Shown one piece after another: positions 1 to 8,715 of a stretch of 64,000 bases of DNA; positions within the stretch are counted from its first letter, which is position 1, and every line of letters begins with the position of its first letter. The notes under the pieces are model-generated. The model was given only the letters and a program-made list of their open reading frames with translations, ran no database searches and had not been told where the DNA came from. Source of the DNA: Amycolatopsis sp. WAC 01376 (GTDB taxonomy: Bacteria > Actinomycetota > Actinomycetes > Mycobacteriales > Pseudonocardiaceae). Where the stretch lies: contig NZ_QHKL01000002.1 in NCBI RefSeq assembly GCF_003947415.1, positions 682,001-746,000 of the forward strand. Direction: 5' to 3'. The position numbers and the translations under genes were made by a program.

Positions 1-127
1 TTGCTACTCGATGGCCAGCGGCTACAACCGGCAGCCGCGGCCCGCGGTGGTGGCCGTGCGCAACGGCAGCGCCCGCGTGCTGCTGCGGCGGGAGACGACG
101 GACGACATGCTGCGCCTGGAGGTCTAG
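1..127 (+). CDS. lysA: Diaminopimelate decarboxylase, C-terminal end (partial)
   Basis: The window opens inside this gene; the codon frame starts at base 2 and ends at TAG 125-127. The visible 41 residues begin [15 protein letters not shown] and end in MLRLEV, the usual C-terminus of LysA: the Cys and Tyr of CYSMASGYN contribute to the active site across the dimer. The enzyme decarboxylates meso-diaminopimelate to lysine. The next gene, hom, starts 3 nt after the stop, so lysA is probably the first visible gene of a lysA-hom-thrC-thrB operon. Everything upstream is outside the window. Confidence 0.9.
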   Translation, partial: CYSMASGYNRQPRPAVVAVRNGSARVLLRRETTDDMLRLEV

Positions 128-130
128 CAA

Positions 131-1441
131 GTGTCTACTGTGGACGGACGCGTGATCAGGGTCGCCCTGCTCGGCTGCGGCACGGTCGGTGGTGAGGTGG
201 TCCGGCTGCTCACCGAGCAGGCCGATGAGCTCGCCGCCAGGGCGGGCGCCAGGGTGGAACTGGCCGGGATCGCGGTGCGGCGCCCCGACAAGCACCCCGA
301 GCTGCCGCCGGAACTGGTGACCTCCGACGTGACGAAGCTCGTCACCTCCGACGACGTCGACGTGGTCGTCGAACTGGTCGGCGGGATCGAGCCGGTGCGC
401 GAGTGGCTGCTCGACGCGCTCAAAGCCGGGAAATCCGTTGTCACGGCGAACAAAGCGCTGATGGCCGAGCATTCCGCGGAGCTGTTCGAAGCCGCCGACG
501 CGTCCGGCGTGGACCTGTACTTCGAAGCGGCCGTGGCCGGGGCGATCCCGTTGCTGCGCCCGCTGCGCGAATCGATGGCGGGCGACCGCATCACCCGCGT
601 GATGGGCATCGTCAACGGCACCACCAACTTCATCCTCTCCGCGATGGACCAGACCGGGGCGGGCTACGCGGAAACGCTGGAAGAGGCCAGCAGGCTCGGA
701 TACGCCGAGGCGGATCCGACGGCCGACGTCGACGGCTACGACGCCGCGTCCAAGGCCGCGATCCTCGCCTCGCTCGCGTTCCACACCCGGGTGACGGCCT
801 CCGAGGTGCACCGTGAAGGCATCGCCGACGTCACCGCGTCGGACCTCGCCGCGGCGAAGGTGCTGGGCCGCACGGTGAAACTGCTCGCCATCTGCGAGCG
901 CGTCACCGCCGACGACGGCACCGAATCCGTTTCGGCGCGCGTGCATCCGGTGATGATCCCGCGCAACCACCAGCTCGCCGGGGTCGGCGGCGCGTACAAC
1001 GCCGTCTACGTCGAGGCCGACGCCGCCGGTGAGCTCATGTTCTACGGTCAGGGCGCCGGTGGCGCGCCGACCGCGAGTGCCGTGCTCGGCGACCTCGTCG
1101 CGGTGGCTCGAAACCGGGTCGTCGGCGGCCGTGGCCCGCGCGAATCCGCGCACGCCGCGCTCCCGGTCAGGCCGATGGGCCAGACGCCGACGCGGTACCA
1201 CGTCAGTCTCGACGTGGCCGATCGAGCGGGCGTCCTCGCCCAGGTGGCCCAGGCGTTCGCCGGGCACGGCGTCAGCATCGCCGCGGTGCGGCAGCGCGAC
1301 GCCAACGACACGGCCAGCCTGGTCGTGGTCACCCACCTGGCGCCGGACGCGGCACTGCGGTCCACTGTGGACGACATTGCCGAGCTCGATGTGGTGAACC
1401 AGGTCGTCAGTGTGATGCGTGTGGAAGGCGAAGACCAGTGA
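131..1441 (+). CDS. hom: Homoserine dehydrogenase
   Basis: 436 aa, GTG start. It reduces aspartate semialdehyde to homoserine with NAD(P)H, at the branch to threonine and methionine. The N-terminus carries the Rossmann motif GCGTVGGEV (about residues 15-23). The substrate-binding region follows, with [11 protein letters not shown] and [17 protein letters not shown]-terminal ACT domain from about residue 355 ([19 protein letters not shown]) is the expected site of threonine feedback. The gene begins 3 nt after lysA and its last four bases overlap the thrC start (GTGA), which indicates translational coupling. Length is normal for the ACT-containing class. Confidence 0.96.
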   Translation: MSTVDGRVIRVALLGCGTVGGEVVRLLTEQADELAARAGARVELAGIAVRRPDKHPELPPELVTSDVTKLVTSDDVDVVVELVGGIEPVREWLLDALKAGKSVVTANKALMAEHSAELFEAADASGVDLYFEAAVAGAIPLLRPLRESMAGDRITRVMGIVNGTTNFILSAMDQTGAGYAETLEEASRLGYAEADPTADVDGYDAASKAAILASLAFHTRVTASEVHREGIADVTASDLAAAKVLGRTVKLLAICERVTADDGTESVSARVHPVMIPRNHQLAGVGGAYNAVYVEADAAGELMFYGQGAGGAPTASAVLGDLVAVARNRVVGGRGPRESAHAALPVRPMGQTPTRYHVSLDVADRAGVLAQVAQAFAGHGVSIAAVRQRDANDTASLVVVTHLAPDAALRSTVDDIAELDVVNQVVSVMRVEGEDQ

Positions 1442-2499
1442 TTCCCCAACCATGGCCAGGAATCATCCAGGCTTATCCCGACCGGATCCCGGTCCCCTCC
1501 GGCGCGAAGGTGATCACGCTCGGCGAGGGCAACACCCCGTTGCTGCCCGCCCAGCACCTTTCCGGACTCACCGGATGCGAGGTCTACCTCAAGGTCGAGG
1601 GCGTGAACCCGACCGGTTCGTTCAAGGACCGCGGGATGACCGTGGCCATCACGCACGCGCTCGCCAGCGGGCTCCAGGCGGTCATCTGCGCCTCCACCGG
1701 CAACACCTCGGCGTCGGCCGCGGCGTACGCGGCCCGCGCCGGGCTCACCTGCGCGGTCCTCGTCCCGCAGGGCAAGATCGCGATGGGCAAACTGGCCCAG
1801 GCCGTGCAGCACGGCGCGCGGATCCTGCAGGTGGACGGCAACTTCGACGACTGCCTCGAACTCGCGCAGAAGACCGCGATCGACTACCCGGTGACCTTGG
1901 TCAACTCGGTCAACCCGGTGCGCATCGCAGGCCAGAAGTCGGCCGCGTTCGAGATCTGCGACGTGCTCGGCCGGGCGCCGGACATCCACTGCCTCCCGGT
2001 CGGGAACGCGGGCAACATCACCGCGTACTGGGCCGGATATTCCGAGTACGCGGGCGACGGTGTGGTGAAGAACACCCCGCGGATGTTCGGTTTCCAGGCG
2101 GCCGGTGCCGCGCCGCTGGTGCACGGCGAACCGGTGGCCGATCCGGACACCATCGCGACCGCGATCCGCATCGGCAGCCCCGCGTCCTGGGACGGCGCGA
2201 TGAAGGCGAAGAACGCTTCCGCCGGGCTGTTCGAGGCGATCACCGACGAGAAGATCCTCGAGGCGTACCGGCTGCTGGCCCGCAAGGAAGGCGTGTTCGT
2301 CGAGCCCGCTTCGGCGACCAGCGTCGCGGGCTTGCTCGCCACGGCCGCGGATGGGCGCCTGCCGAAGGGTTCGACGGTTGTGTGCACCGTCACCGGACAC
2401 GGTTTGAAGGACCCCGCCACCGCGTTGGAGGGCAACGTCGAGGTCGAGCCGCTCGCCGTCGACCCGACCGCCGTCGCCGCCGCGCTGGACCTGCGATGA
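1438..2499 (+). CDS. thrC: Threonine synthase
   Basis: 353 aa, GTG start overlapping the hom stop by 4 nt. This PLP enzyme converts O-phosphohomoserine to threonine. The Schiff-base lysine is K63 in the motif [11 protein letters not shown], and the cofactor phosphate loop is the Gly-rich [11 protein letters not shown]. This is the short class without the N-terminal extension of plant and E. coli-type enzymes. The gene ends in an ATGA overlap with thrB. The frame and motifs leave little doubt. Confidence 0.96.
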   Translation: MIPQPWPGIIQAYPDRIPVPSGAKVITLGEGNTPLLPAQHLSGLTGCEVYLKVEGVNPTGSFKDRGMTVAITHALASGLQAVICASTGNTSASAAAYAARAGLTCAVLVPQGKIAMGKLAQAVQHGARILQVDGNFDDCLELAQKTAIDYPVTLVNSVNPVRIAGQKSAAFEICDVLGRAPDIHCLPVGNAGNITAYWAGYSEYAGDGVVKNTPRMFGFQAAGAAPLVHGEPVADPDTIATAIRIGSPASWDGAMKAKNASAGLFEAITDEKILEAYRLLARKEGVFVEPASATSVAGLLATAADGRLPKGSTVVCTVTGHGLKDPATALEGNVEVEPLAVDPTAVAAALDLR

Positions 2500-3377
2500 C
2501 GTTGATCGAGGTCAAGGTCCCGGCGTCGTCCGCGAACCTGGGCCCTGGCTTCGACACCCTCGGTCTGGCGTTGGCGTTGTACGACCGGGTCGAGCTCCGG
2601 ATCACCGACGCGGGGCTCAAGATCGAGGTGACCGACGTCGGCGCGGGCGGCGTGGAAGACGTCCCGACCGACGAATCGCACCTGGTCGTCCGCGCTTTCC
2701 GGCGTGCTTGCGAGCACCTGGGTCTCAAGCCCCCTGGCCTGCATCTGCGGTGTTTCAACGCCATTCCGCACGCCAGGGGCCTCGGCTCGTCCGCGGCCGC
2801 CGTGGTGACGGGCGTCGCAGCGGCGTACGCGCTGGCGGAGAAGGCTTTGGACGACGACGCGCTGCAACTGGCCGCCGGGTTCGAGGGACACGCGGACAAC
2901 GCCGCCGCGAGCCTGCTGGGCGGCTTCGTGGTCGCCTGGAACGAGGGTGAGCGGTTCCGTGCCGAGCGGCTCCAGCCGCATCACGACATCCGGCCCGTGG
3001 TCGCCATCCCGGCGCTGCGGTCCTCCACGGACGCGACGCGCGGACTGCTTCCCGCGCAGGTCCCGCACGCCGACGCGGCGTTCACGGCGGGCCGTGCGGC
3101 GCTCGCGGTCCACGCGCTCACCGCGCGGCCCGACCTGTTGCTCTCCGCGACCGAAGACCGGCTCCACCAGCATTACCGGGCGCCGGCGTATCCGGCGAGC
3201 AGCGAACTGGTGCGCGCCCTGCGAGCCGAAGGGGTGGCCGCGGCCATCTCCGGAGCCGGTCCGACCGTGCTCGCGCTGACCACCGGCGGAATACTCCCGG
3301 CAGGCGTCGACGTTACGTCTTTCGAAGTCACCGAGCTGCCGATCGATCCGGGCGGCGTCCAGGTTGCGGCCCAGTAA
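2496..3377 (+). CDS. thrB: Homoserine kinase
   Basis: 293 aa. The ATG overlaps the thrC stop (ATGA). It belongs to the GHMP kinase family and phosphorylates homoserine before ThrC acts. The family ATP-binding motif is [15 protein letters not shown]. The N-terminal substrate motif [15 protein letters not shown] and the C-terminal GAGPTVLAL glycine-rich motif are also present. It is the last gene of the threonine operon; a 440-bp gap follows before rho. Confidence 0.95.
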   Translation: MTLIEVKVPASSANLGPGFDTLGLALALYDRVELRITDAGLKIEVTDVGAGGVEDVPTDESHLVVRAFRRACEHLGLKPPGLHLRCFNAIPHARGLGSSAAAVVTGVAAAYALAEKALDDDALQLAAGFEGHADNAAASLLGGFVVAWNEGERFRAERLQPHHDIRPVVAIPALRSSTDATRGLLPAQVPHADAAFTAGRAALAVHALTARPDLLLSATEDRLHQHYRAPAYPASSELVRALRAEGVAAAISGAGPTVLALTTGGILPAGVDVTSFEVTELPIDPGGVQVAAQ

Positions 3378-3426
3378 AGCCTCGGTCACAGGCAGGCGCC
3401 TCGCCCCGCCACGCGGGGGGTGGTTG

Positions 3427-3455
3427 TTGCACCGGGCCGTGGCGCGGTCTACCCT
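3427..3455 (+). promoter_or_regulatory. Candidate rho promoter
   Basis: TTGCAC at 3427-3432 and TACCCT at 3450-3455 are separated by 17 bp, the spacing expected for the housekeeping sigma factor. It lies about 50 bp after thrB and would give a 5' leader of about 355 nt before the rho start. No experiment is available; the call rests on spacing and position. Confidence 0.45.
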
Positions 3456-3817
3456 CGGGGGCGTTCGATCACCGTGCGTTTCCGCACCCGGTGCCGGTCC
3501 AGGTGACCAGTGTCATCCTTGGCCCGCATCCTTCGTTGATCCGCCAGTACCGCACACCGTTTGGCAAGCGGGAGTGGCGGATGGACGCAGGCGGGTTCCC
3601 GGTTTCGGCGGTGCCGAATTCCGCTTCCTCCGTTTGGAGGACGCAAATCCCTGTGCTGGAGGCCTTTTCTTGGTCCTGTTGGAGCAGCTCCGCTGTGTTC
3701 GACACGGCTGAGGAGTTGATCGCCCGTATCGGGGGCCAATTACGCCGTTTCGCAATCGGACGCGAACGGCGGTCCGCTGATCCACCTGGAGGCGTGGATC
3801 GGTCAGGAAGGACATTT
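3456..3817 (+). other. Long rho 5' leader region
   Basis: There is no convincing gene between the putative rho promoter and the rho start. The frame of rho stays open back to a GTG at 3491, but the residues it would add do not resemble Rho and lack a ribosome binding site. A hairpin with arms TCCTCC and GGAGGA (3626-3641) could sequester a Shine-Dalgarno-like element. E. coli rho is autoregulated by attenuation in its leader, so this leader may serve the same purpose here; that is inference. Confidence 0.4.
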
Positions 3818-5866
3818 GTGAGCAACACCGATCTTTTGAGCGACGTCGAAGGTGGCGCCGCCGAGTCGAACGGCGCCGTCGCTCCCAAGCGCACGGTCGG
3901 CGGATTGACCGGCAAGACCGTCGCCGAACTGCGCTCGATCGCTGGGGACCTCGGCATCGGCGAGACGACGGGTATGCGCAAGGGCGATCTGATCGCGGCC
4001 ATCCGCGAGCGCCAGGGCAAGACCAAGCGCAAGACCCCCGCCGCGGCGAGCGAAACGCTTCCGCTCGAGGGGATCGACGCACCGCGCAAGGCTCCCAAGG
4101 CCGAAGCGCCCAAGACGGAGGCCCCGAAGCAGGAGGCCCCGAAGGCCGAAGCACCGAAGGCGGAAACCGCCCCGGCCGAAGCCCCGCGTGCCGAAAAGGT
4201 CGCGGAGAACGGCTCCGTGCCCGCCACCGAGCGGACGGCACAGCAGGAGAACGGCCAGCAGGACGGCCAGTCGTCGCAGGAAGAGGGCGGCCGCAGCCGT
4301 CGTCGTCGCGGCTCCAACCGCGCCGCGGGATCGCCCGAGCAGGGTGGCCAGCAGCGTGAGCGTGGCGAGCAGCGTGACCGCGGTGAGCAGCGCGAGGGTG
4401 GCCAGCAGCGTGATCGCGGTGAGCAGCGCGATCGCGGCGACCGGGGTGACCGGGGTGACCGCAACGAGCGTGGCGACCGTGGTGAGCAGGGCGGCAACCG
4501 TCAGGGCAACCGCGGCCAGGACCGCGACAACCGCGGCCAGGACCGCCAGCGCAACCAGCAGAGCGGCGGCCAGGACAACAGCCAGCGTCAGGGCCAGGGC
4601 CCGCAGGGTGACGACGACGAGGAAGGCGGCCGTCGCGGCCGTCGCTTCCGCGACCGTCGCCGCCGGGGTTCCGGCGGTGGCCGTGAACAGGGCGGTTCGC
4701 CCGACACCGAGATCCGCGAGGACGACGTCCTGCTGCCCGTCGCGGGCATCCTGGACGTGCTCGACAACTACGCGTTCGTGCGTACCTCGGGCTACCTCGC
4801 CGGGCCGAACGACGTGTACGTCTCGCTTTCGCTGGTCCGCAAGTACGGCCTGCGGCGCGGTGACGCCATCACCGGTGTCGTGCGCCAGCCGCGTGACGGC
4901 GAGCAGCAGCGGCAGAAGTTCAACCCGCTGGTGCGCGTCGACTCGATCAACGGCCTGGAGCCGGACGAGGCCAAGCGCCGTCCCGAGTTCACCAAGCTGA
5001 CCCCGCTGTACCCGAACGAGCGACTGCGTCTCGAAACCGAGCCGCACAAGCTCACCACCCGCGTCATCGACCTGGTGATGCCGGTCGGCAAGGGACAGCG
5101 TGCACTGATCGTCTCGCCGCCGAAGGCCGGTAAGACGACGATCATGCAGGACATCGCGAACGCGATCTCGACGAACAACCCCGAGTGCCACCTGATGGTC
5201 GTGCTCGTGGACGAACGTCCGGAAGAGGTCACGGACATGCAGCGGTCGGTGAAGGGTGAGGTCATCGCCTCCACCTTCGACCGCCCGCCGTCCGACCACA
5301 CCTCGGTCGCGGAGCTCGCCATCGAGCGGGCGAAGCGGCTGGTCGAGATGGGCCACGACGTCGTCGTGCTGCTCGACTCGATCACGCGTCTGGGCCGTGC
5401 CTACAACCTGGCGGCCCCCGCGTCCGGCCGGATCCTCTCCGGTGGTGTCGACTCGACGGCGCTGTTCCCGCCGAAGCGGTTCCTCGGCGCGGCGCGCAAC
5501 ATCGAGAACGGCGGTTCGCTGACGATCTTCGCCACGACGATGGTCGAAACCGGATCCACCGGTGACACGGTCATCTTCGAAGAGTTCAAGGGCACCGCGA
5601 ACGCGGACCTCAAGCTCGACCGGAAGATCGCCGAGCGGCGCGTCTTCCCCGCGGTGGACATCAACCCGTCCGGTACCCGCAAGGAAGATCTGCTGCTTTC
5701 GCCGGACGAGCTCGCGGTCACCCACAAGCTGCACCGCGTTCTGCACGCGCTGGACTCGCAGCAGGCCATCGACCTGCTGATCTCGCGACTGCGCAAGACG
5801 AAGACCAACATCGAGTTCCTCATGCAGGTCTCGAAGACGGCCCTCGGCTCGAACGACGACGACTGA
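3818..5866 (+). CDS. rho: Transcription termination factor Rho with long disordered insert
   Basis: 682 aa from GTG 3818, chosen because AGGAAGGA lies just upstream and because Rho homology begins there. Domains: a Rho_N helical domain (about residues 25-70); a low-complexity insert to about residue 300; an RNA-binding cold-shock-like domain (from about DTEIREDDVLLPVAGIL); and the RecA-like ATPase with Walker A PKAGKTT near residue 435 and Walker B VVVLLDSITRLGRAYN. The insert first repeats KAEAPK/KTEAPK, then becomes a run of RGEQRDRGEQ and RGDRGD units rich in Arg, Gly, Asp and Gln. Such inserts are typical of actinobacterial Rho and increase RNA affinity. Neighbours match the conserved thrB-rho-rpmE-prfA order. 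Confidence 0.97.
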   Translation: MSNTDLLSDVEGGAAESNGAVAPKRTVGGLTGKTVAELRSIAGDLGIGETTGMRKGDLIAAIRERQGKTKRKTPAAASETLPLEGIDAPRKAPKAEAPKTEAPKQEAPKAEAPKAETAPAEAPRAEKVAENGSVPATERTAQQENGQQDGQSSQEEGGRSRRRRGSNRAAGSPEQGGQQRERGEQRDRGEQREGGQQRDRGEQRDRGDRGDRGDRNERGDRGEQGGNRQGNRGQDRDNRGQDRQRNQQSGGQDNSQRQGQGPQGDDDEEGGRRGRRFRDRRRRGSGGGREQGGSPDTEIREDDVLLPVAGILDVLDNYAFVRTSGYLAGPNDVYVSLSLVRKYGLRRGDAITGVVRQPRDGEQQRQKFNPLVRVDSINGLEPDEAKRRPEFTKLTPLYPNERLRLETEPHKLTTRVIDLVMPVGKGQRALIVSPPKAGKTTIMQDIANAISTNNPECHLMVVLVDERPEEVTDMQRSVKGEVIASTFDRPPSDHTSVAELAIERAKRLVEMGHDVVVLLDSITRLGRAYNLAAPASGRILSGGVDSTALFPPKRFLGAARNIENGGSLTIFATTMVETGSTGDTVIFEEFKGTANADLKLDRKIAERRVFPAVDINPSGTRKEDLLLSPDELAVTHKLHRVLHALDSQQAIDLLISRLRKTKTNIEFLMQVSKTALGSNDDD

Positions 5867-5888
5867 TCCTTCGGTCGCCTTCGGCACT

Positions 5889-5942
5889 GCAATGAAGGGG
5901 CCTTTCATAGCAAATTTTGCTAATGAAAGGCCCCTTCATTGC
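5889..5942. repeat. Palindrome, GCAAA-core family, copy 1
   Basis: Outer arms are GCAATGAAGGGGCCTTTCAT (5889-5908) and its complement (5923-5942), a perfect 20-bp stem. The inner part TAGCAAA-T-TTTGCTA continues the stem, with one unpaired A. It starts 23 nt after the rho stop. No T-tract follows, so it is not a canonical intrinsic terminator, though a hairpin terminator role after rho is plausible. Related copies are at 17592 and 43102, and a diverged one at 52866. Confidence 0.85.
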
Positions 5943-5961
5943 ATCCAGGGGGGAGGCCGTT

Positions 5962-6495
5962 GTGGGTTCGGTGCCGGGACGGATCGTCGTCTACGGGGTC
6001 ACCGGTTCGGGTAAGTCGACGCTGGCGCGAAAGCTGGCCGACCGGGCAGGGCTGCCGTGCCATTCGGTCGACGACGACCTCGCCTGGCAGCCGGGCTGGG
6101 TCCCCGTCCCCGACGACGAGCAGCGACGCCGGATCAGCGCGCTGGTCGCGGGGGACCGCTGGATCATCGACGGGATGTTCGCCAAATGGCGCGATATCGC
6201 GTTGCCCCGCGCCGAACTGATCGTGGCGCTGGACTATCCGCGCCGGGTTTCGCTGAGCCGTCTGGTGCGCCGGACCGTGGTGCGCTGCGTCACGCGGCGC
6301 CGGATCTGCAACGGCAACGTCGAAACGCTGCGGAGCATGCTCTCCGGCGATTCGATCATCGTCTGGCACTTCCGGTCTTTCGCCCGCAAACGGCGCACGA
6401 TCCGCGCTTGGGTCTCGGACCCCGACGTGCCGGTGGTGCGGTTGACCTCGCCGCGCGCGACGGAGCGCTGGCTGGAGTCGATCGACGTTCCGTGA
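5962..6495 (+). CDS. P-loop nucleoside/adenylate kinase-like protein
   Basis: 177 aa from GTG 5962, preceded by a GGGGGGAGG ribosome binding site; an ATG further upstream lies inside the palindrome and is less likely. The Walker A motif is GVTGSGKST near the N-terminus. The pattern SVDDDLAWQPGWVPVP followed by WIIDGMFAKW resembles the small AAA/adenylate-kinase-like proteins often annotated as topology modulation protein (FlaR-like). The substrate is unknown. It stands alone between rho and a convergent secreted protein, and its stop codon lies inside the next palindrome. Confidence 0.75.
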   Translation: MGSVPGRIVVYGVTGSGKSTLARKLADRAGLPCHSVDDDLAWQPGWVPVPDDEQRRRISALVAGDRWIIDGMFAKWRDIALPRAELIVALDYPRRVSLSRLVRRTVVRCVTRRRICNGNVETLRSMLSGDSIIVWHFRSFARKRRTIRAWVSDPDVPVVRLTSPRATERWLESIDVP

Positions 6496-6540
6496 AGGCC
6501 TCCTTGAGGGACCCAGAGTCCCTCAAGGAGGCCTTCACGG
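6490..6540. repeat. Palindrome, GTGAAGGCCTCC family
   Basis: Perfect 22-bp stem: the left arm 6490-6511 begins CCGTGAAGGCCTCC and the right arm 6519-6540 is its complement; the loop is 7 nt. The TGA of the upstream kinase-like gene (6493-6495) is inside the left arm. It separates two convergent genes, so a bidirectional terminator is likely. A half copy is fused to another palindrome at 52773-52802. Confidence 0.85.
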
Positions 6541-6559
6541 ACCACGAGACCCGAGGGGC

Positions 6560-7105
6560 TCAGCGGTGCGGGACGGCGGCAGGGGTCCAGCCGCGGTAGT
6601 TGTTGAAGTAGTGCACGCTCGACGCGTGGCCGATCTTGCCGCCGATGCTGGAGGCGTAGATCCCGCCGGAGCCGTCGGCGATGCCGACGTGACCCCACTG
6701 GCTGATGTTCCAGTACACGAAGGAGCCCTTCGGCGGCGTCCCGGTCGTGTGCTTCGGGCTCGCGCCGTTCCAGTGCGCGTTGGCCGAGGCCCAGACGCCC
6801 GTGGTCCCGTACGCGTTCTCGACGGCCTTCTCGCAGAGGCCCTGGTACGCGGTGGAGCCGATGCGGTTCTTGAACCACTGGACGGCGCCGGCGGGAGTAC
6901 CGTCGCCGGCGCCCTGGATGGCCAGGTCACCGTCGGACACCGTGGTGAACGTTCCCGCGGCCGGGTTGATGTCGGCGGCGGTGATGGTGGCGCCCGCTTC
7001 GGGGGCGGCCGGGGCTGCCCCGGCGACCGGAGCCAGGGCGAGGGCCGCGATGGCCAGCGCGGCGACGGACGCCGGCTTCGCCACCTTGGCGAGAATGCTG
7101 CGCAT
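6560..7105 (-). CDS. Secreted CHAP/NlpC-like cysteine amidohydrolase candidate
   Basis: 181 aa, ATG preceded by AGGAGG. The signal peptide runs MRSILAKVAKPASVAALAIA to about residue 32 (APVAGAAPA). The mature part has a Cys in GLCEKAVENAYG and a His in WGHVGIADGSGG, spaced like the Cys-His pair of CHAP or NlpC/P60 peptidoglycan hydrolases. The motif SFVYWNISQWGHVGI fits the core strands. It probably acts in the cell wall or outside the cell; the exact bond cleaved is unknown. It is convergent with the upstream gene and divergent from rpmE. Confidence 0.65.
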   Translation of the reverse strand: MRSILAKVAKPASVAALAIAALALAPVAGAAPAAPEAGATITAADINPAAGTFTTVSDGDLAIQGAGDGTPAGAVQWFKNRIGSTAYQGLCEKAVENAYGTTGVWASANAHWNGASPKHTTGTPPKGSFVYWNISQWGHVGIADGSGGIYASSIGGKIGHASSVHYFNNYRGWTPAAVPHR

Positions 7106-7196
7106 GATCAGTACCTCCTGTTGAGGAATTACCAACAGTGAGGAGAATCTCGTGATCAAGTACAAATTTCGTACAACCGGGCGTGATAGTTGATAA

Positions 7197-7236
7197 CTCA
7201 ACGTGTTGGAATACCCCGGAGGAGGGGTGCGTTGAG
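7197..7236. promoter_or_regulatory. Nested inverted repeat between the CHAP-like gene and rpmE
   Basis: CTCAACG (7197-7203) pairs with CGTTGAG (7230-7236), and inside it ACCCC pairs with GGGGT. It overlaps a possible rpmE -35 box, TTGAGT at 7232. This could be a divergent-promoter operator or a leader hairpin; no regulator is identified. Confidence 0.3.
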
Positions 7237-7327
7237 TCCACTGCCAGCGCATCTGGCAAAATCATCCGCTGAAGTCCGGCACCGGTTCACCCCGCACGGG
7301 GACCCGGGGCCAACGAGAGAGGACACC

Positions 7328-7555
7328 ATGAAGAGCGGTATTCACCCCGAGTACGTTGTCACGCACGTCAACTGTGACTGCGGCAACGAATTCACCACCC
7401 GCAGCACCAAGACCTCCGGCAACCTCCACGTCGAGATCTGCTCGAACTGCCACCCGTTCTACACCGGCAAGCAGAAGCTCATGGACACCGGCGGCCGCGT
7501 CGCGCGCTTCGAGGCTCGCTACGGCAAGCGCAAGAAGGCCGAAGACGCCAAGTAG
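7328..7555 (+). CDS. rpmE: 50S ribosomal protein L31, zinc (C+) form
   Basis: 75 aa, ATG with GAGAGAGG upstream. It has NCDCG near residues 16-20 and [10 protein letters not shown] near residues 37-46; the paired cysteines mark the zinc-binding C+ paralogue. L31 bridges the ribosomal subunits. It follows rho in conserved order and ends in a strong intrinsic terminator 9 nt after the stop. Confidence 0.96.
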   Translation: MKSGIHPEYVVTHVNCDCGNEFTTRSTKTSGNLHVEICSNCHPFYTGKQKLMDTGGRVARFEARYGKRKKAEDAK

Positions 7556-7564
7556 CTTGAACGA

Positions 7565-7601
7565 CGGCGCCTACCCGCATGTCCGGGTAGGCGCCGTTTT
7601 T
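7565..7601 (+). terminator. Intrinsic terminator of rpmE
   Basis: A perfect 13-bp GC-rich stem (CGGCGCCTACCCG with its complement), a 6-nt loop and TTTTT at 7597-7601. It is the only textbook hairpin-plus-T-tract terminator I found in the window, which contrasts with the T-less palindromes elsewhere. Confidence 0.92.
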
Positions 7602-7635
7602 CATGGTTCTGTCCAGGTCGTTGAGAGGTGGAGTG

Positions 7636-8706
7636 GTGGATTCGAGTTCGCTGAGGGGTCTGCTCGAAGAGCACGCCCAGCTGGAAGAGCAGCTGGCCGA
7701 TCCGTCCGTGCACGCCGACCAGGCGCGCGCCCGCAAACTCGGCCGCCGGTACGCCGAGCTGAGCCCCGTCGTCAAGACGGTCCGCGAGCTCGACTCCGCG
7801 CGCGACGACCTCGAGACGGCGAAGGAACTGGTGTCGGAAGACTCGACCTTCGCGGCCGAGGCCGAGGAGATCTCCGCGAAGATCCCCGTGCTCGAGGCCA
7901 AACTCACCGAACTGCTCCTGCCGCGCGACCCGTACGACGGCTCCGACGTGGTCATGGAGATCAAATCGGGTGAAGGCGGCGAGGAGTCGGCGCTGTTCGC
8001 CGGCGACCTGCTGCGCATGTACCTGCGCTACGCCGAGCGTCACGGCTGGAAGGCCGAGGTGCTCGACTCGGTCGACTCGGACCTCGGCGGCTTCAAGGAC
8101 GTCACCGTGTCCATCAAGAGCCGCTCGGCCACCGTCGACGGTGTCTGGGCGCGGCTGAAGTTCGAAGGCGGGGTGCACCGCGTGCAGCGCGTGCCCGCCA
8201 CCGAATCGCAGGGACGCATCCACACCTCCGCGTCCGGCGTGCTCATCTACCCCGAACCCGAGGACGTCGAGGTCGAGATCGACCCGAACGACCTGCGCAT
8301 CGACGTCTACCGCTCGTCCGGCCCCGGCGGCCAGAGCGTGAACACGACCGACTCGGCCGTGCGCATCACGCACCTCCCGACCGGCGTGGTCGTCTCGTGC
8401 CAGAACGAGAAGTCGCAGATCCAGAACCGCGCCCGCGCCCTGCAGGTGCTGCAGGCCCGCCTCCAGGCGATCGCCGAGGAGGAGGCCGCCGCGAAGGCGT
8501 CGGACGCGCGCCGCTCGCAGATCCGCACCGTCGACCGCTCCGAGCGGGTCCGCACCTACAACTTCGCCGAGAACCGCATCGCCGACCACCGGGTGAACTA
8601 CAAGGCGTACAACCTGGACCAGGTCCTCGACGGCGACCTCGACGGCGTGCTCGACGCGCTCATCACCGCGGACCGCGAAGAGCGACTGGCCGAACACGCC
8701 GGCTGA
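7636..8706 (+). CDS. prfA: Peptide chain release factor 1
   Basis: 356 aa. GTG 7636 is chosen for its 7-nt spacing from GAGAGG; GTG 7633 is the alternative. It releases the nascent chain at UAA and UAG. The catalytic GGQ sits in [17 protein letters not shown], and the class-I codon-recognition region precedes it. In relatives prmC, which methylates this GGQ glutamine, follows directly; here prmC is 5.8 kb away. Confidence 0.96.
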   Translation: MDSSSLRGLLEEHAQLEEQLADPSVHADQARARKLGRRYAELSPVVKTVRELDSARDDLETAKELVSEDSTFAAEAEEISAKIPVLEAKLTELLLPRDPYDGSDVVMEIKSGEGGEESALFAGDLLRMYLRYAERHGWKAEVLDSVDSDLGGFKDVTVSIKSRSATVDGVWARLKFEGGVHRVQRVPATESQGRIHTSASGVLIYPEPEDVEVEIDPNDLRIDVYRSSGPGGQSVNTTDSAVRITHLPTGVVVSCQNEKSQIQNRARALQVLQARLQAIAEEEAAAKASDARRSQIRTVDRSERVRTYNFAENRIADHRVNYKAYNLDQVLDGDLDGVLDALITADREERLAEHAG

Positions 8707-8715
8707 CCCCACGGG

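Noticed and set aside
3491..3817. N-terminal extension of Rho from GTG 3491
   Set aside because: The frame is open, but the residues do not resemble Rho, no ribosome binding site precedes 3491, and AGGAAGGA supports GTG 3818.
3803..5908. 701-codon open frame on the minus strand across rho
   Set aside because: It is the mirror of the high-GC rho codons; the translation is low complexity without motifs, while the plus frame encodes a complete Rho.
7106..7196. c-di-AMP (ydaO-type) riboswitch before the CHAP-like gene
   Set aside because: Such riboswitches control many actinobacterial cell-wall hydrolases, but this leader is too short and lacks the conserved core; only a weak GTAC repeat is seen.
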